Of a stretch of DNA of 64,000 nucleotides, positions 20,435 to 28,570 are shown one piece after another (positions within the stretch are counted from its first letter, which is position 1; every line of letters begins with the position of its first letter). Source of the stretch: Leucobacter salsicius M1-8 (GTDB lineage Bacteria > Actinomycetota > Actinomycetes > Actinomycetales > Microbacteriaceae); NCBI RefSeq assembly GCF_000350525.1, contig NZ_AOCN01000019.1, forward strand, positions 62,001 through 126,000. Direction: 5' to 3'. A program made the translations under genes and the position numbers. Below the pieces are notes generated by a model. That model saw only the letters and a program-made list of their open reading frames with translations. It was not told where the DNA came from and did not search any database.

Positions 20435-21766
20435 ATGACGCTGCCCTGGACCCCTCACGGCGATGGTCGAACCGTCGAACCCGACGCGATCGTATTGCCG
20501 GAGGAACGCCTCAGCTGGCCGCGCACCATCGGCTTCGGCATGCAGCACGTTGTGGCGATGTTTGGCGCAACTTTCCTGGTGCCGCTCATTACGGGCTTCA
20601 GCCCCACCGCGACGCTGTTCTTCTCGGGCCTGGGCACATTGCTGTTCCTGCTCATCACGGGCAACCGTCTGCCGAGCTATCTCGGCTCGTCGTTCGCGTT
20701 TATCGCCCCGATCATGGCGGCGCTCGCCGGCGGTGACGATCTCGGACGCGCCTCGTTCGGCATCCTCGCCATCGGCGTGCTGATGACGATCGTCGGCATC
20801 GTGGTGCACCGCTTCGGCTCGGGCTGGATCAACGCCCTCATGCCGCCCGTCGTCATGGGCGCGATCGTGGCACTGATCGGCTTCAACCTCGCACCCACCG
20901 TGAAGAACAACTGGGATGCCACCGAGCTCTCCGGCTGGGTCGCGCTCATCACGATCTCGGCTGTGCTGCTCATCACGGTGCTGTTCCGCGGACTCATCGG
21001 GCGGCTCTCGATCGTGCTCGGCATGGTCGTCGGTTACATTGCCGCCGCGTTCATGGGTGAGATTGACTTCACCGCGGTGAACGATGCCGCCTGGATCGGT
21101 CTGCCCACATTCCACGCGGTCGGCAACCCGTTCAGCGACCCGACCCTGTGGGCGCTGCTGCCCGCGTTCCTGCCCGTTGTGCTCGTGCTGGTCGCCGAGA
21201 ACGTTGGCCACGTCAAGAGCGTCGGCCTCATGATCGACCGCGACATCGACAACCTCACCGGCCGTGCACTGCTCGCCGACGGCGTCTCGACCATGCTCGC
21301 CGGCTTCGGCGGCGGCTCGGGCACCACGACCTACGGCGAGAACATCGGCGTGATGGCCGCCACTCGCGTCTACTCGACCGCGGCCTACTGGGTCGCGGGT
21401 GGCATGGCCCTCTTGCTCAGCTTCTCGCCCAAGGTGGGCGCCCTGATCTTCACCGTGCCCGCGGGCGTGCTCGCCGGTGTGACGGTCGCGCTGTACGGCC
21501 TCATCGGCCTCATCGGCGTGAAGATCTGGATGGACAACAAGATCGACTTCTCGAAGCCCATCAACCAGTTCGCGGCAGCCGTTCCGCTGATCGTGGGCAT
21601 CGCCGATTTCACCCTGCAGGTGGGCACGGTCGTCTTCAACGGCATCGCGCTCGGCACCATTGCGGCGGTAGCCGTGTACCACGTGATGCGCGGCCTTCAG
21701 AAGCTGCGCGGCGGCGAACCCCAGGTCGCCGATCCGGTGGTCACCGCCAAAACCGACGCTAGTTAG
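20435..21766 (+). CDS. uraA: Uracil/xanthine permease (NCS2 family)
   Basis: 443 residues and about fourteen membrane segments. It is a nucleobase:cation symporter of the UraA/PyrP type. RTIGFGMQHVVAMFGATFLVP is the typical first helix. NRLPSYLGSSFAFIAP and the segment around LVAENVGHVKSVG and GGGSGTTTYGENIG correspond to substrate-binding helices 8 and 10 of UraA. The ATG is preceded by AAAGGAG. The perfect palindrome in the leader suggests regulation, for example by pyrimidine level, but no PyrR-type loop is recognisable. Confidence 0.92.
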   Translation: MTLPWTPHGDGRTVEPDAIVLPEERLSWPRTIGFGMQHVVAMFGATFLVPLITGFSPTATLFFSGLGTLLFLLITGNRLPSYLGSSFAFIAPIMAALAGGDDLGRASFGILAIGVLMTIVGIVVHRFGSGWINALMPPVVMGAIVALIGFNLAPTVKNNWDATELSGWVALITISAVLLITVLFRGLIGRLSIVLGMVVGYIAAAFMGEIDFTAVNDAAWIGLPTFHAVGNPFSDPTLWALLPAFLPVVLVLVAENVGHVKSVGLMIDRDIDNLTGRALLADGVSTMLAGFGGGSGTTTYGENIGVMAATRVYSTAAYWVAGGMALLLSFSPKVGALIFTVPAGVLAGVTVALYGLIGLIGVKIWMDNKIDFSKPINQFAAAVPLIVGIADFTLQVGTVVFNGIALGTIAAVAVYHVMRGLQKLRGGEPQVADPVVTAKTDAS

Positions 21767-21830
21767 TCAATATCACGCACCGTCACCACGAAACTCCGCG
21801 CGCGTTGCGCCGATTATCGGCTGCGGCGTT

Positions 21831-21836
21831 TAGGGT
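21831..21836 (+). promoter_or_regulatory. -10 box TAGGGT of SF1-like gene (leaderless)
   Basis: TAGGGT is followed by 6 nt and the GTG start at 21843. Confidence 0.5.
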
Positions 21837-21842
21837 GGCGGT

Positions 21843-24800
21843 GTGTGGAGTGTAGATCGGCGTCGGCGACCAGAACCGGGTCGCGAAGATCGTGGCGCCT
21901 CGAGCGCAACGAGTGAGCAGCCCACGGAGCAGCTTATTCCCGCGAACGAGGGCTCGCTTGCTCGCGCGCCACAACCTCAGGAGCCGGATCTGGCCGCCGA
22001 TTTGTCGGGCCCGCCCGTGTCGCTCGTGGACGCGTACGCAGACGAGCACGCGCAGTGGCGCGCCGAGCTCGTGCGCATTGGTGGGCGCAACCCGCTGCTG
22101 CACTTCGACGATCGCCCTGCCAACCGGATCGAGCTTTCTTCGACCCACCCCGGTGGCCTGCCCCAGTTCATTACGGGCAACAAGATTCTGCTGTCGGCGC
22201 TGATTCGCGACGACCTCGCACTGCGCCACGCCAAGTATGCAGCTGGTCGGGTCACCGACAAGGCCATCGAAATGCGCACGGTGCGCGGTCTCGAGACCGT
22301 TCACCTCGGCGTCGGTATTGCCAAGTGGACGTTTGAGGGCGAAGAGTTCTGTGCCCCGGTGCTGCTGCGTCCCGTCGCAATTCGCCGCTACGGGCGCGAC
22401 TACGAACTCAAGCTCAAGCAGTTCCCCGTCGTCAACTCCGAGCTGATTCGCGTGATGCGCGAGCAGTTTGGCATCGCTGTCGACGCCCGTGTGCTCATCG
22501 AGCTGTCACAGTCCGAGGGTGTGTTCAAGCCACAGCCCGTGATTGATCGATTGCGGCAGATGGCCGCCGGCGTTCCCGAGTTTGTGGTGCAGCCGCGGCT
22601 CGTGGTCTCGTCGTTCCATAACGTCTCGCAGCTGATGGTCTCCGACGCCAAGGGGCTCGACTCGCAGCTGCTCTCGGCGATCTGTGGCAGCGAGCCCGCG
22701 CGTAAGGGGCTGGCCGAGGGCTTTCGCCCGGTCACGCCGACGCCGTCAGACGAGCGCTCGCCCGACACCGATCGCTACCTCTACGACGCCGATGCTGAGC
22801 AGGACGACGTGCTCGCGCAGATTGCTGCGGGGCACCCGCTCGTCGTACACACGCTTCCCGGCACGGGCGGCACCCAGACGGTCGTCAATGCGATCGGGAG
22901 CCTGGCCCGCGAGGGCAAGCGCGTGCTCGTTGTGTCGCCGCGCCGAGCCACCCTTGACGGCATCACACACCGGCTCACTCGCGCCGGCCTTCCCGGCCTG
23001 TCAGTCGGCCCCCGCCGGCTGCGCCGCGGCCTGGTCGAGTCGATCAGTCGCAACGAGAACGCCCGCGGCGAGCAGCTGCGCGACGTCGACGCCGCCCTCA
23101 CCCGGTTGCGTGGCGCGCTCGTGGATTACCGTGCCGCGCTTAAGGATCCGGATGCCCGGTATGGTGTCTCGCCCATTGAGGCGCTTCGCGAGCTGACCCA
23201 GCTGTCGCAGATGGAGCAGCCGCCGACGACCACGGTACGGCTTGACGATCACGCCCTCGCGCAGCTCACGATCGATCGCTCGGCGATGGCCGAGGCGCTC
23301 ACCGAGGTCGCACGACTCGGGCAGTTCCAGTACGGTCCCGAGGATTCCCCCTGGTACGGAGTCAGCTTCAGCACGACCGAAGAGGCGCGCAAGGCGTACT
23401 CGCTCGCGGTCAACCTCGCCGAGTCGCAGCTGCCCCGCCTGATTTCCATGGCCAACGAGGTCGTCGGACAGACCTCCATGCGCCCGTACGAGACGATCGC
23501 CGAGCTGGGCGTCTACCTGCGGCTGCTCATGGGGCTGCGCGACACCCTCGACCGGTTCACGCCCGATGTCTACGACCGTTCGTTGACCGAGGTCATTGCG
23601 GCCCACGCCCCGCGCGGGGCCGAGGAGATGACGTCGTCGAACAAGCGGCGCCTGCGCAAGCTGGCCCGCGAGTACGTGCGCCCCGGCGTGCACATCTCTG
23701 ACATGTATGCGCGACTCGTGCAGATTCAGCAGCAGCGCGTGCTGTGGCAGCGCTACAGCACGATTGAGGGCACACGCCCCGAGGTGCCGCTGGGGATTGC
23801 CGACGTCGTGGCGGCCTACCAGTCGGCCTACCAAGACCTCGACGCGCTCGATGCCGTGCTCGAGATCAATGCTGACCGTGACCGGCTCAAGAACCTGACG
23901 CTGGGCGGCCTCGCCGAGCGCGTCTCTGATCTCGCACGGGAGTCGGAGGTGCTGCAGAACATTCAGGAGCGCACGACCATCGTCGAGCGCATGCGCCAGG
24001 CGCACCTCGAGCCGCTGCTCGACGACCTGTCGGCCCGCCATGTGCCGTCCGACGGGGTCGCCGCTGAGCTCGAGCTTGCATGGTGGCAGTCGGCGCTCGA
24101 ACGCATGCTTCAGACCAACGAGGCGCTGCTGAGCGCAAACACCTCGGTGATCGATCGACTCGAAGCCGACTTCAGGTTGGTCGACGACGCACACTGCGGA
24201 GCGAACGGCACGCTGCTCGCGGCCTCGCTCGCCGACGCCTGGCGGGTGGCGGTGCTCGACCACAAGCACGAGGCGCTCGCGATGCGTGAGGCGCTGCGCA
24301 GCCGCTACGTGACGGCAGGGCTGCTCGCGCAGCACGCGCCGACCCTGCTTTCGACGCTGGCCCCGGTGTGGGCGATGTCGCCGTACGAGGTGGCGCAGCT
24401 GCCCGACTCCATGCGGTTTGACACAGTGCTGCTCGTCGACGCCGGTGCGACGACGCTCGTCGAGAACCTGGGCGCGATTCGCCGCGCAGACCAGGTCGTT
24501 GCATTCGGCGACACGATGACGCAGAGCCCGTCGCGGTTCGAGATCGCCGTGGGCCCCGTCGACGAGTCCGAAGATCAGGCTGCGGGCCTCGTCGAGCTGA
24601 CGCACGAGCACTCGGCGTTCGCGCAGCTGGGGGAGGTGCTCCCGACGCTCACGCTCACGCGCAGCTACCGCGCGGGCGGCGAAGATCTCACACACCTCGT
24701 GAACTCCCGGTTCTACGACGGCGCGATCCAGACGATGCCGTGGGCTGGTTCCTTCCTCGGCCGTTCGAGCCTCACCTACGACTTCGTCGCGGGCGGGCAG

Positions 24801-25664
24801 GGGCTTCCCGACCAGAACACGGGCGCGGTTGAGAGCACCGATGCTGAGGTTGAGCGGGTGGTGCAGCTCGTGCTCGAGCACGCGAGCGACCGCGCCAGCG
24901 AGTCACTCATGGTCATCACGGCGAGTTCGCGCCACGCGGTGCGGGTCTACCAGGCCGTGTTGCAGGCATTCTCGAAGTTTCCGCAGTACCGCGAGTTCTT
25001 GCTCGGCGAGCGCGCCGAGCCGTTTGCGGTGCTCACCCTCGAGCAGGCGACCGCGCAGAGCCGCGACCGTGTGATCTTCTCCATCGGTTACGGCCGCACG
25101 CCGCACGGCCGGGTGCTGTCGAACTTCGGTGGTCTCGGCAAGCCCGGTGGCGAGCGGTTGCTCGCGGTCGCGATGACCCGCGCCCGCCGGGCCATGACGA
25201 TCGTCAGCTGCTTCAAGCCGAAGGACCTCGACAAGGCGCGCATCAAGCACGGCGTGGTCGACCTCGCCGAGCTGCTCGCGCACGAGCACCCCGAACCGGC
25301 AGAGCCGGCGCTTCCCGCGCAGCGCGACCCCATGCTGGGGGAGCTTGCCGACCGGCTCGAGGAGCGCGGGATCCGCGTTGTGCTCGACTACCTCGGCGTC
25401 ATTCCGATCGCGGCCTCGTTTGGTGAACGCGCGATTGCCATCGACATTGATCTCGGCGACGGCTCGGACAGCCTGCGCGACACGCTGCGGCTGCGGCCGG
25501 CGGTGCTGCGCCGACTCGGCTGGCACTACCACCGCGTGCAGAGCTTCGACCTGTTCACCGACCCCGACGAGGTGGCACGCCGCATCGCGCGCATGGTCGG
25601 CTTTGAGGACGGTGCGAGTGCAGACGGCTCGAACGCGAGCGACGTGAGCCCCAAAGCCCAGTGA
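21843..25664 (+). CDS. Large SF1-helicase-like protein with degenerate Walker motifs
   Basis: 1273 residues. The layout matches the DUF4011-type superfamily 1 helicases: an N-terminal beta domain (about 60-260), a first RecA-like half starting near 325, a long helical insertion (about 420-830), a second half with motifs near LTRSYRAGGEDL and AVAMTRARRAM, and a C-terminal endonuclease-like fold (about 1160-1250). Key residues are altered. The Walker A-like loop reads PGTGGTQT (339-346), with Gly343 in place of the invariant Lys. The Walker B-like strand reads LLVDAGATT, with Ala867 in place of Glu. ATP hydrolysis is therefore doubtful and the protein may be a pseudo-helicase scaffold. It overlaps the next small gene by four nt. 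Confidence 0.75.
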   Translation: MWSVDRRRRPEPGREDRGASSATSEQPTEQLIPANEGSLARAPQPQEPDLAADLSGPPVSLVDAYADEHAQWRAELVRIGGRNPLLHFDDRPANRIELSSTHPGGLPQFITGNKILLSALIRDDLALRHAKYAAGRVTDKAIEMRTVRGLETVHLGVGIAKWTFEGEEFCAPVLLRPVAIRRYGRDYELKLKQFPVVNSELIRVMREQFGIAVDARVLIELSQSEGVFKPQPVIDRLRQMAAGVPEFVVQPRLVVSSFHNVSQLMVSDAKGLDSQLLSAICGSEPARKGLAEGFRPVTPTPSDERSPDTDRYLYDADAEQDDVLAQIAAGHPLVVHTLPGTGGTQTVVNAIGSLAREGKRVLVVSPRRATLDGITHRLTRAGLPGLSVGPRRLRRGLVESISRNENARGEQLRDVDAALTRLRGALVDYRAALKDPDARYGVSPIEALRELTQLSQMEQPPTTTVRLDDHALAQLTIDRSAMAEALTEVARLGQFQYGPEDSPWYGVSFSTTEEARKAYSLAVNLAESQLPRLISMANEVVGQTSMRPYETIAELGVYLRLLMGLRDTLDRFTPDVYDRSLTEVIAAHAPRGAEEMTSSNKRRLRKLAREYVRPGVHISDMYARLVQIQQQRVLWQRYSTIEGTRPEVPLGIADVVAAYQSAYQDLDALDAVLEINADRDRLKNLTLGGLAERVSDLARESEVLQNIQERTTIVERMRQAHLEPLLDDLSARHVPSDGVAAELELAWWQSALERMLQTNEALLSANTSVIDRLEADFRLVDDAHCGANGTLLAASLADAWRVAVLDHKHEALAMREALRSRYVTAGLLAQHAPTLLSTLAPVWAMSPYEVAQLPDSMRFDTVLLVDAGATTLVENLGAIRRADQVVAFGDTMTQSPSRFEIAVGPVDESEDQAAGLVELTHEHSAFAQLGEVLPTLTLTRSYRAGGEDLTHLVNSRFYDGAIQTMPWAGSFLGRSSLTYDFVAGGQGLPDQNTGAVESTDAEVERVVQLVLEHASDRASESLMVITASSRHAVRVYQAVLQAFSKFPQYREFLLGERAEPFAVLTLEQATAQSRDRVIFSIGYGRTPHGRVLSNFGGLGKPGGERLLAVAMTRARRAMTIVSCFKPKDLDKARIKHGVVDLAELLAHEHPEPAEPALPAQRDPMLGELADRLEERGIRVVLDYLGVIPIAASFGERAIAIDIDLGDGSDSLRDTLRLRPAVLRRLGWHYHRVQSFDLFTDPDEVARRIARMVGFEDGASADGSNASDVSPKAQ

Positions 25665-25897
25665 CCGCAGAAATCGGCAACGCGTCAGACGGCGCTGGTC
25701 GGGGCGGTGCGCGGCGACCTAGTCGCCGCGCGTCTCGCCCGGCTCCCGCCGGTGTCGACCCGAGACCGTCGGAGCACCTGTTGAACGCGAAGGCATCAGA
25801 GGATCGGCCCGAGGGATGGGGCGACGCGTCGGCGCGCAAGCAGGTGAGCGCCCACGACGAGGCGCTGCGGCGCGACCGCCCACCGCACTGGGGCTAG
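25661..25897 (+). CDS. 78-residue hydrophilic protein coupled to the SF1-like gene
   Basis: The GTG start overlaps the TGA stop of the upstream gene (GTGA), so translation is probably coupled. The protein is rich in Arg, Pro, Ala and Gly and probably disordered. It ends with the motif ALRRDRPPHWG, which I recall from small proteins in related actinobacteria. No enzyme motif is present. It may assist the large helicase-like protein, but this rests only on coupling. Confidence 0.6.
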   Translation: MTAEIGNASDGAGRGGARRPSRRASRPAPAGVDPRPSEHLLNAKASEDRPEGWGDASARKQVSAHDEALRRDRPPHWG

Positions 25898-25927
25898 CGT
25901 CCTGCGCGCAGCGGGTGAAACGAACGC

Positions 25928-26218
25928 TTAGCTGGCCGAGGCTGCTGATCCGGAGCTCGAAGCACCGGAAGAACCTGATCCCGAAGAGCTTGAAGAGCTT
26001 GAAGAGCTTGAAGAGCTCGAGGACTTGGCCGACGAGCTCTCCGCGCGCGAATCGGTGCGGTAGAAGCCAGAACCGTTGAAGGTTACGCCGAGCGATCCAA
26101 ACACCTTGCGCAGGGTGCCATCGCACTCGGGGCACGTGGTCAGCGCGTCGTCAGAGAACGACTGGTAGATGTCAAAGGCGTGACCGCAGTCAGCGCAGCG
26201 ATAAGCGTATGTAGGCAC
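25928..26218 (-). CDS. FmdB-family zinc-ribbon protein with polyserine tail
   Basis: 96 residues. The N-terminal MPTYAYRCADCGHAFDI and a second CPEC pair form the zinc ribbon of the FmdB putative regulatory family. Residues 51-96 are almost pure Ser with Gly and Ala, about 40 residues of disordered tail encoded partly by a 9-bp tandem repeat. The family-like start is GTG at 26218. ATG at 26227 would add three residues. It follows the 5-formyl-THF cyclo-ligase gene closely (2-11 nt), so they are co-transcribed. The function of FmdB proteins is not settled. Confidence 0.85.
   Translation of the reverse strand: MPTYAYRCADCGHAFDIYQSFSDDALTTCPECDGTLRKVFGSLGVTFNGSGFYRTDSRAESSSAKSSSSSSSSSSSSSSGSGSSGASSSGSAASAS
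25983..26018. repeat. 9-bp tandem repeat inside the polyserine tail
   Basis: Four copies of GAAGAGCTT (the last ends in C) lie head to tail and encode Ser-Ser-Ser on the minus strand. Copy number could vary by slippage without breaking the frame. Confidence 0.9.
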
Positions 26219-26229
26219 AGGGGTCAATG

Positions 26230-26829
26230 CTAGTCGGTGACGCTGAGAACCCGGGTCACTGAGCCGGGGGACACTGCGCCCGTGATCGCGACATCGTGCG
26301 GGTCATGGGGGAGTGTCGCGAAGCGATCGTCGTCGAACACGACCGCGTACACGGGGATGCTCGCGGGCAGCTGCGCGAGGCAGCGATCGTAGTAGCCCAT
26401 GCCCCAGCCCAGCCGTGTGCCCGCTTCGTCGACGGCGCACGCGGGTACCAGCATCAGGTCGACGCCCGCGGCAGCATCGCCGCCGAGTCGTGGGCCCACC
26501 GGTTCGGTGATGCCGTGTCGCCCCGCCGCCAGGCTGTCGACTCCCGTGTAGCGCACCCAATCGAGCCGTGAATCCGCGAGTGACATCGGCAGGATGACGT
26601 CGATGCCCTGGGTGAGCGCCCACTCCAGAAACGGGCCGGTGTCTGGCTCGGAGGGTACGGCGCTGTAAGCCGCCACCGAACGCGCGCCGAGCGCCTCAGT
26701 GAGCGCGATCAGGCGCGCGGTGAGCTGCGCAGTAGCGTCCTCGCGAACCGCCTGCGGCATCGCCCCGCGGCGGGCGCGCACGCTGCGCCGGATCGCGGCC
26801 TTGCTCTTAAGATCCGGGTCCTCACGCAT
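26230..26829 (-). CDS. 5-formyltetrahydrofolate cyclo-ligase
   Basis: 199 residues. It converts 5-formyl-THF to 5,10-methenyl-THF with ATP, salvaging a storage folate. The family signature is the C-terminal RLGWGMGYYDRCLA loop. The N-terminal basic helix (KAAIRRSVRARR) and the central EP-GP strand region are also typical, as is the length. The ATG at 26829 has no Shine-Dalgarno sequence but lies 6 nt after TATGCT, so it is probably leaderless. It diverges from galU. Confidence 0.9.
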   Translation of the reverse strand: MREDPDLKSKAAIRRSVRARRGAMPQAVREDATAQLTARLIALTEALGARSVAAYSAVPSEPDTGPFLEWALTQGIDVILPMSLADSRLDWVRYTGVDSLAAGRHGITEPVGPRLGGDAAAGVDLMLVPACAVDEAGTRLGWGMGYYDRCLAQLPASIPVYAVVFDDDRFATLPHDPHDVAITGAVSPGSVTRVLSVTD

Positions 26830-26835
26830 GCCCCC

Positions 26836-26841
26836 AGCATA
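26836..26841 (-). promoter_or_regulatory. -10 box TATGCT of cyclo-ligase gene (leaderless)
   Basis: On the minus strand TATGCT is followed by GGGGGC and ATG. Confidence 0.5.
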
Positions 26842-26904
26842 CGAGCGCCGCGGTCAGGGCGCGAGAACGCGGAGGGGATCGGCGCTTTTGTGCGGATCCC
26901 ACGC

Positions 26905-26910
26905 TAAGCT
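26905..26910 (+). promoter_or_regulatory. -10 box TAAGCT of galU (leaderless)
   Basis: TAAGCT is followed by 7 nt and ATG. No Shine-Dalgarno sequence is present. Confidence 0.55.
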
Positions 26911-26917
26911 GGCCGGT

Positions 26918-27844
26918 ATGACTGAAGCACACAAGCCTCGCCAGACGGTTACCAAGGCGGTCATTCCGGCCGCGGGTCTCGGGACCCGGTTCCTGCCAGC
27001 GACCAAGGCCATGCCGAAGGAAATGCTGCCGATCGTGGACAAACCCGCGATTCAGTACGTTGTGGAGGAGGCCGCACAGGCCGGCCTCGGCGACGTCCTC
27101 ATCATTACGGGCCGCAACAAGGACAACCTCCTCAACCACTTCGACAGCGTCCCCGAGCTCGAGTACACGCTCGAGCGCAAGGGCGACGAGGGCAAGCTCG
27201 ACAAGGTGCACCAGTCGAGCGAGCTCGCCGAGGTCCACTTCCTACGCCAGGGCCAGCCCAACGGGCTCGGCCACGCAGTGGGCCGGGCCCGCTGCCACGT
27301 GGGCAACGAGTCGTTCGCGGTGCTGCTGGGGGACGACCTGATCGATGCCCGCGACCCGCTGCTGGACCGCATGATTGCTGAGCACGACGCCCGCGGCGCC
27401 ACCGTCATCGCGCTGATGGAGGTTCCCGAGGAATCGATCCACCTGTACGGCTGCGCCGCGGTCGAGGCGACCGACGACCCCGACGTGGTGCGCATTACCG
27501 GGCTCGTGGAAAAGCCGTCTCGCGAGGAGGCACCGTCGAACCTCGCCGTGATCGGTCGCTACGTGCTGCGCCCCGAGATCTTTGACCTGCTCGACGAGCT
27601 GCCGCCCGGTCGCGGTGGCGAGATCCAGCTCACCGACGCGCTTCACGTGCTTGCTGAAGGTAAGGGCGAGGCTCCGGTGTTTGGTGTCGTGTTCCGCGGC
27701 CGCCGGTACGACACGGGCGACCGCGCCGACTGGATCAAGGCAAACGTACTGCTGGGGGTGGACCACCACGAGCTGGGCGCCGAGATCCAGGATTGGGTGA
27801 TCGAGTTCGCCGACCAGCTCCGCGCCAAGCGCTCGGAAGGCTAA
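26918..27844 (+). CDS. galU: UTP-glucose-1-phosphate uridylyltransferase
   Basis: 308 residues. It makes UDP-glucose, the precursor of UDP-galactose, and so of the UDP-galactofuranose made by Glf, and of other glycans. The N-terminal GLGTRFLPATKAMPKE binds the nucleotide. VDKPAIQYVVEEA and LGDDLIDA (metal-binding Asp) follow, then GLVEKPSREEAPSNLAVIGRYVL and RYDTGDRADWIKAN, all in GalU order. The start at 26918 is preferred over the longer frame because it fits the family and the leaderless -10 box. The RimJ-like gene follows 6 nt after its stop. Confidence 0.96.
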   Translation: MTEAHKPRQTVTKAVIPAAGLGTRFLPATKAMPKEMLPIVDKPAIQYVVEEAAQAGLGDVLIITGRNKDNLLNHFDSVPELEYTLERKGDEGKLDKVHQSSELAEVHFLRQGQPNGLGHAVGRARCHVGNESFAVLLGDDLIDARDPLLDRMIAEHDARGATVIALMEVPEESIHLYGCAAVEATDDPDVVRITGLVEKPSREEAPSNLAVIGRYVLRPEIFDLLDELPPGRGGEIQLTDALHVLAEGKGEAPVFGVVFRGRRYDTGDRADWIKANVLLGVDHHELGAEIQDWVIEFADQLRAKRSEG

Positions 27845-27850
27845 CCGCGA

Positions 27851-28480
27851 GTGCCGCTCGGGCGCGAGATTGACAAGCCCGCTCCGCGCCTCGCGGGACG
27901 GGTGGGGATCCGGCTCATTCGGCCGCGCGATGCGGCACCACTCGCCCAACTGCTCACGCACAATCGTTCGTGGCTGACGAGGTGGGAAGCGACGCATCCG
28001 TCGGGCCGCGGCCCGGTGCCCGGATCCGGATCGATGCGGCCCGTGATTTCGATCATGCGCAAGCAATTGCGCGCCGGAACGGGTGTGCCGTTCGTTATTA
28101 CCTATGACGGCGAGCTGGTGGGCCAGCTGAGTATCGCCGAGCTGAGCGGTGGGGCGCTGCAGTCATCGCAGATCGGGTACTGGGTTTCTCAGCACGCGGC
28201 GGGGCGCGGGATCGCGCCCACCGCGGTCGCGCTCGCGATTGACTACATCTTTAACGAGCTGGGTTTGCACCGGATCGAGATCTGCATTAGGCCCGAAAAC
28301 TACGCCTCGCTGCGGGTCGTCGAGAAGTTGGGCTTGGAGTACGAGGGACGCCGTGCCGCCTACATTCATATCGATGGTGGCTGGCGCGACCACGACTGCT
28401 TCGTGGTCGTGCGCGGAAACCTACCACCGCAGCTCACGGAGTTTCTGCGCCAGGCGATTGCGGGTGAGCAGAAGATCTAG
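27851..28480 (+). CDS. GNAT acetyltransferase, RimJ-like
   Basis: 209 residues starting at GTG 27851, six nt after galU. It has a GNAT fold: LIRPRDAAPLAQLL at the start, the beta-4 strand GELVGQLSI, the acetyl-CoA loop QHAAGRGIAPTAV (an R/Q-x-x-G-x-G/A variant), and the IRPENYASLRVVEKLGLEYEG segment typical of the RimJ/RimL branch that acetylates N-termini of ribosomal proteins. The true substrate cannot be told from sequence. Co-transcription with galU is likely. Confidence 0.85.
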   Translation: MPLGREIDKPAPRLAGRVGIRLIRPRDAAPLAQLLTHNRSWLTRWEATHPSGRGPVPGSGSMRPVISIMRKQLRAGTGVPFVITYDGELVGQLSIAELSGGALQSSQIGYWVSQHAAGRGIAPTAVALAIDYIFNELGLHRIEICIRPENYASLRVVEKLGLEYEGRRAAYIHIDGGWRDHDCFVVVRGNLPPQLTEFLRQAIAGEQKI

Positions 28481-28557
28481 TGCCGGATCTCGGATTGCTT
28501 CTCGCGATCGCAGAAAATTCGGCGGCGCGCCGGGAAGCGCCTTTGGGGCGAACGACG

Positions 28558-28563
28558 TACAGT
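28558..28563 (+). promoter_or_regulatory. -10 box TACAGT of 28571 gene (leaderless)
   Basis: TACAGT is followed by 7 nt and ATG at 28571. Confidence 0.5.
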
Positions 28564-28570
28564 GAGACTC

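Noticed and set aside
20267-21682. Minus-strand open frame of 471 residues
   Set aside because: Antisense to uraA, with His/Asp/Gly-rich nonsense composition typical of the reverse of membrane-protein codons.
23001-24881. Long minus-strand open frame of 626 residues
   Set aside because: Shadow of the SF1-like gene, with a biased composition and no domain pattern.
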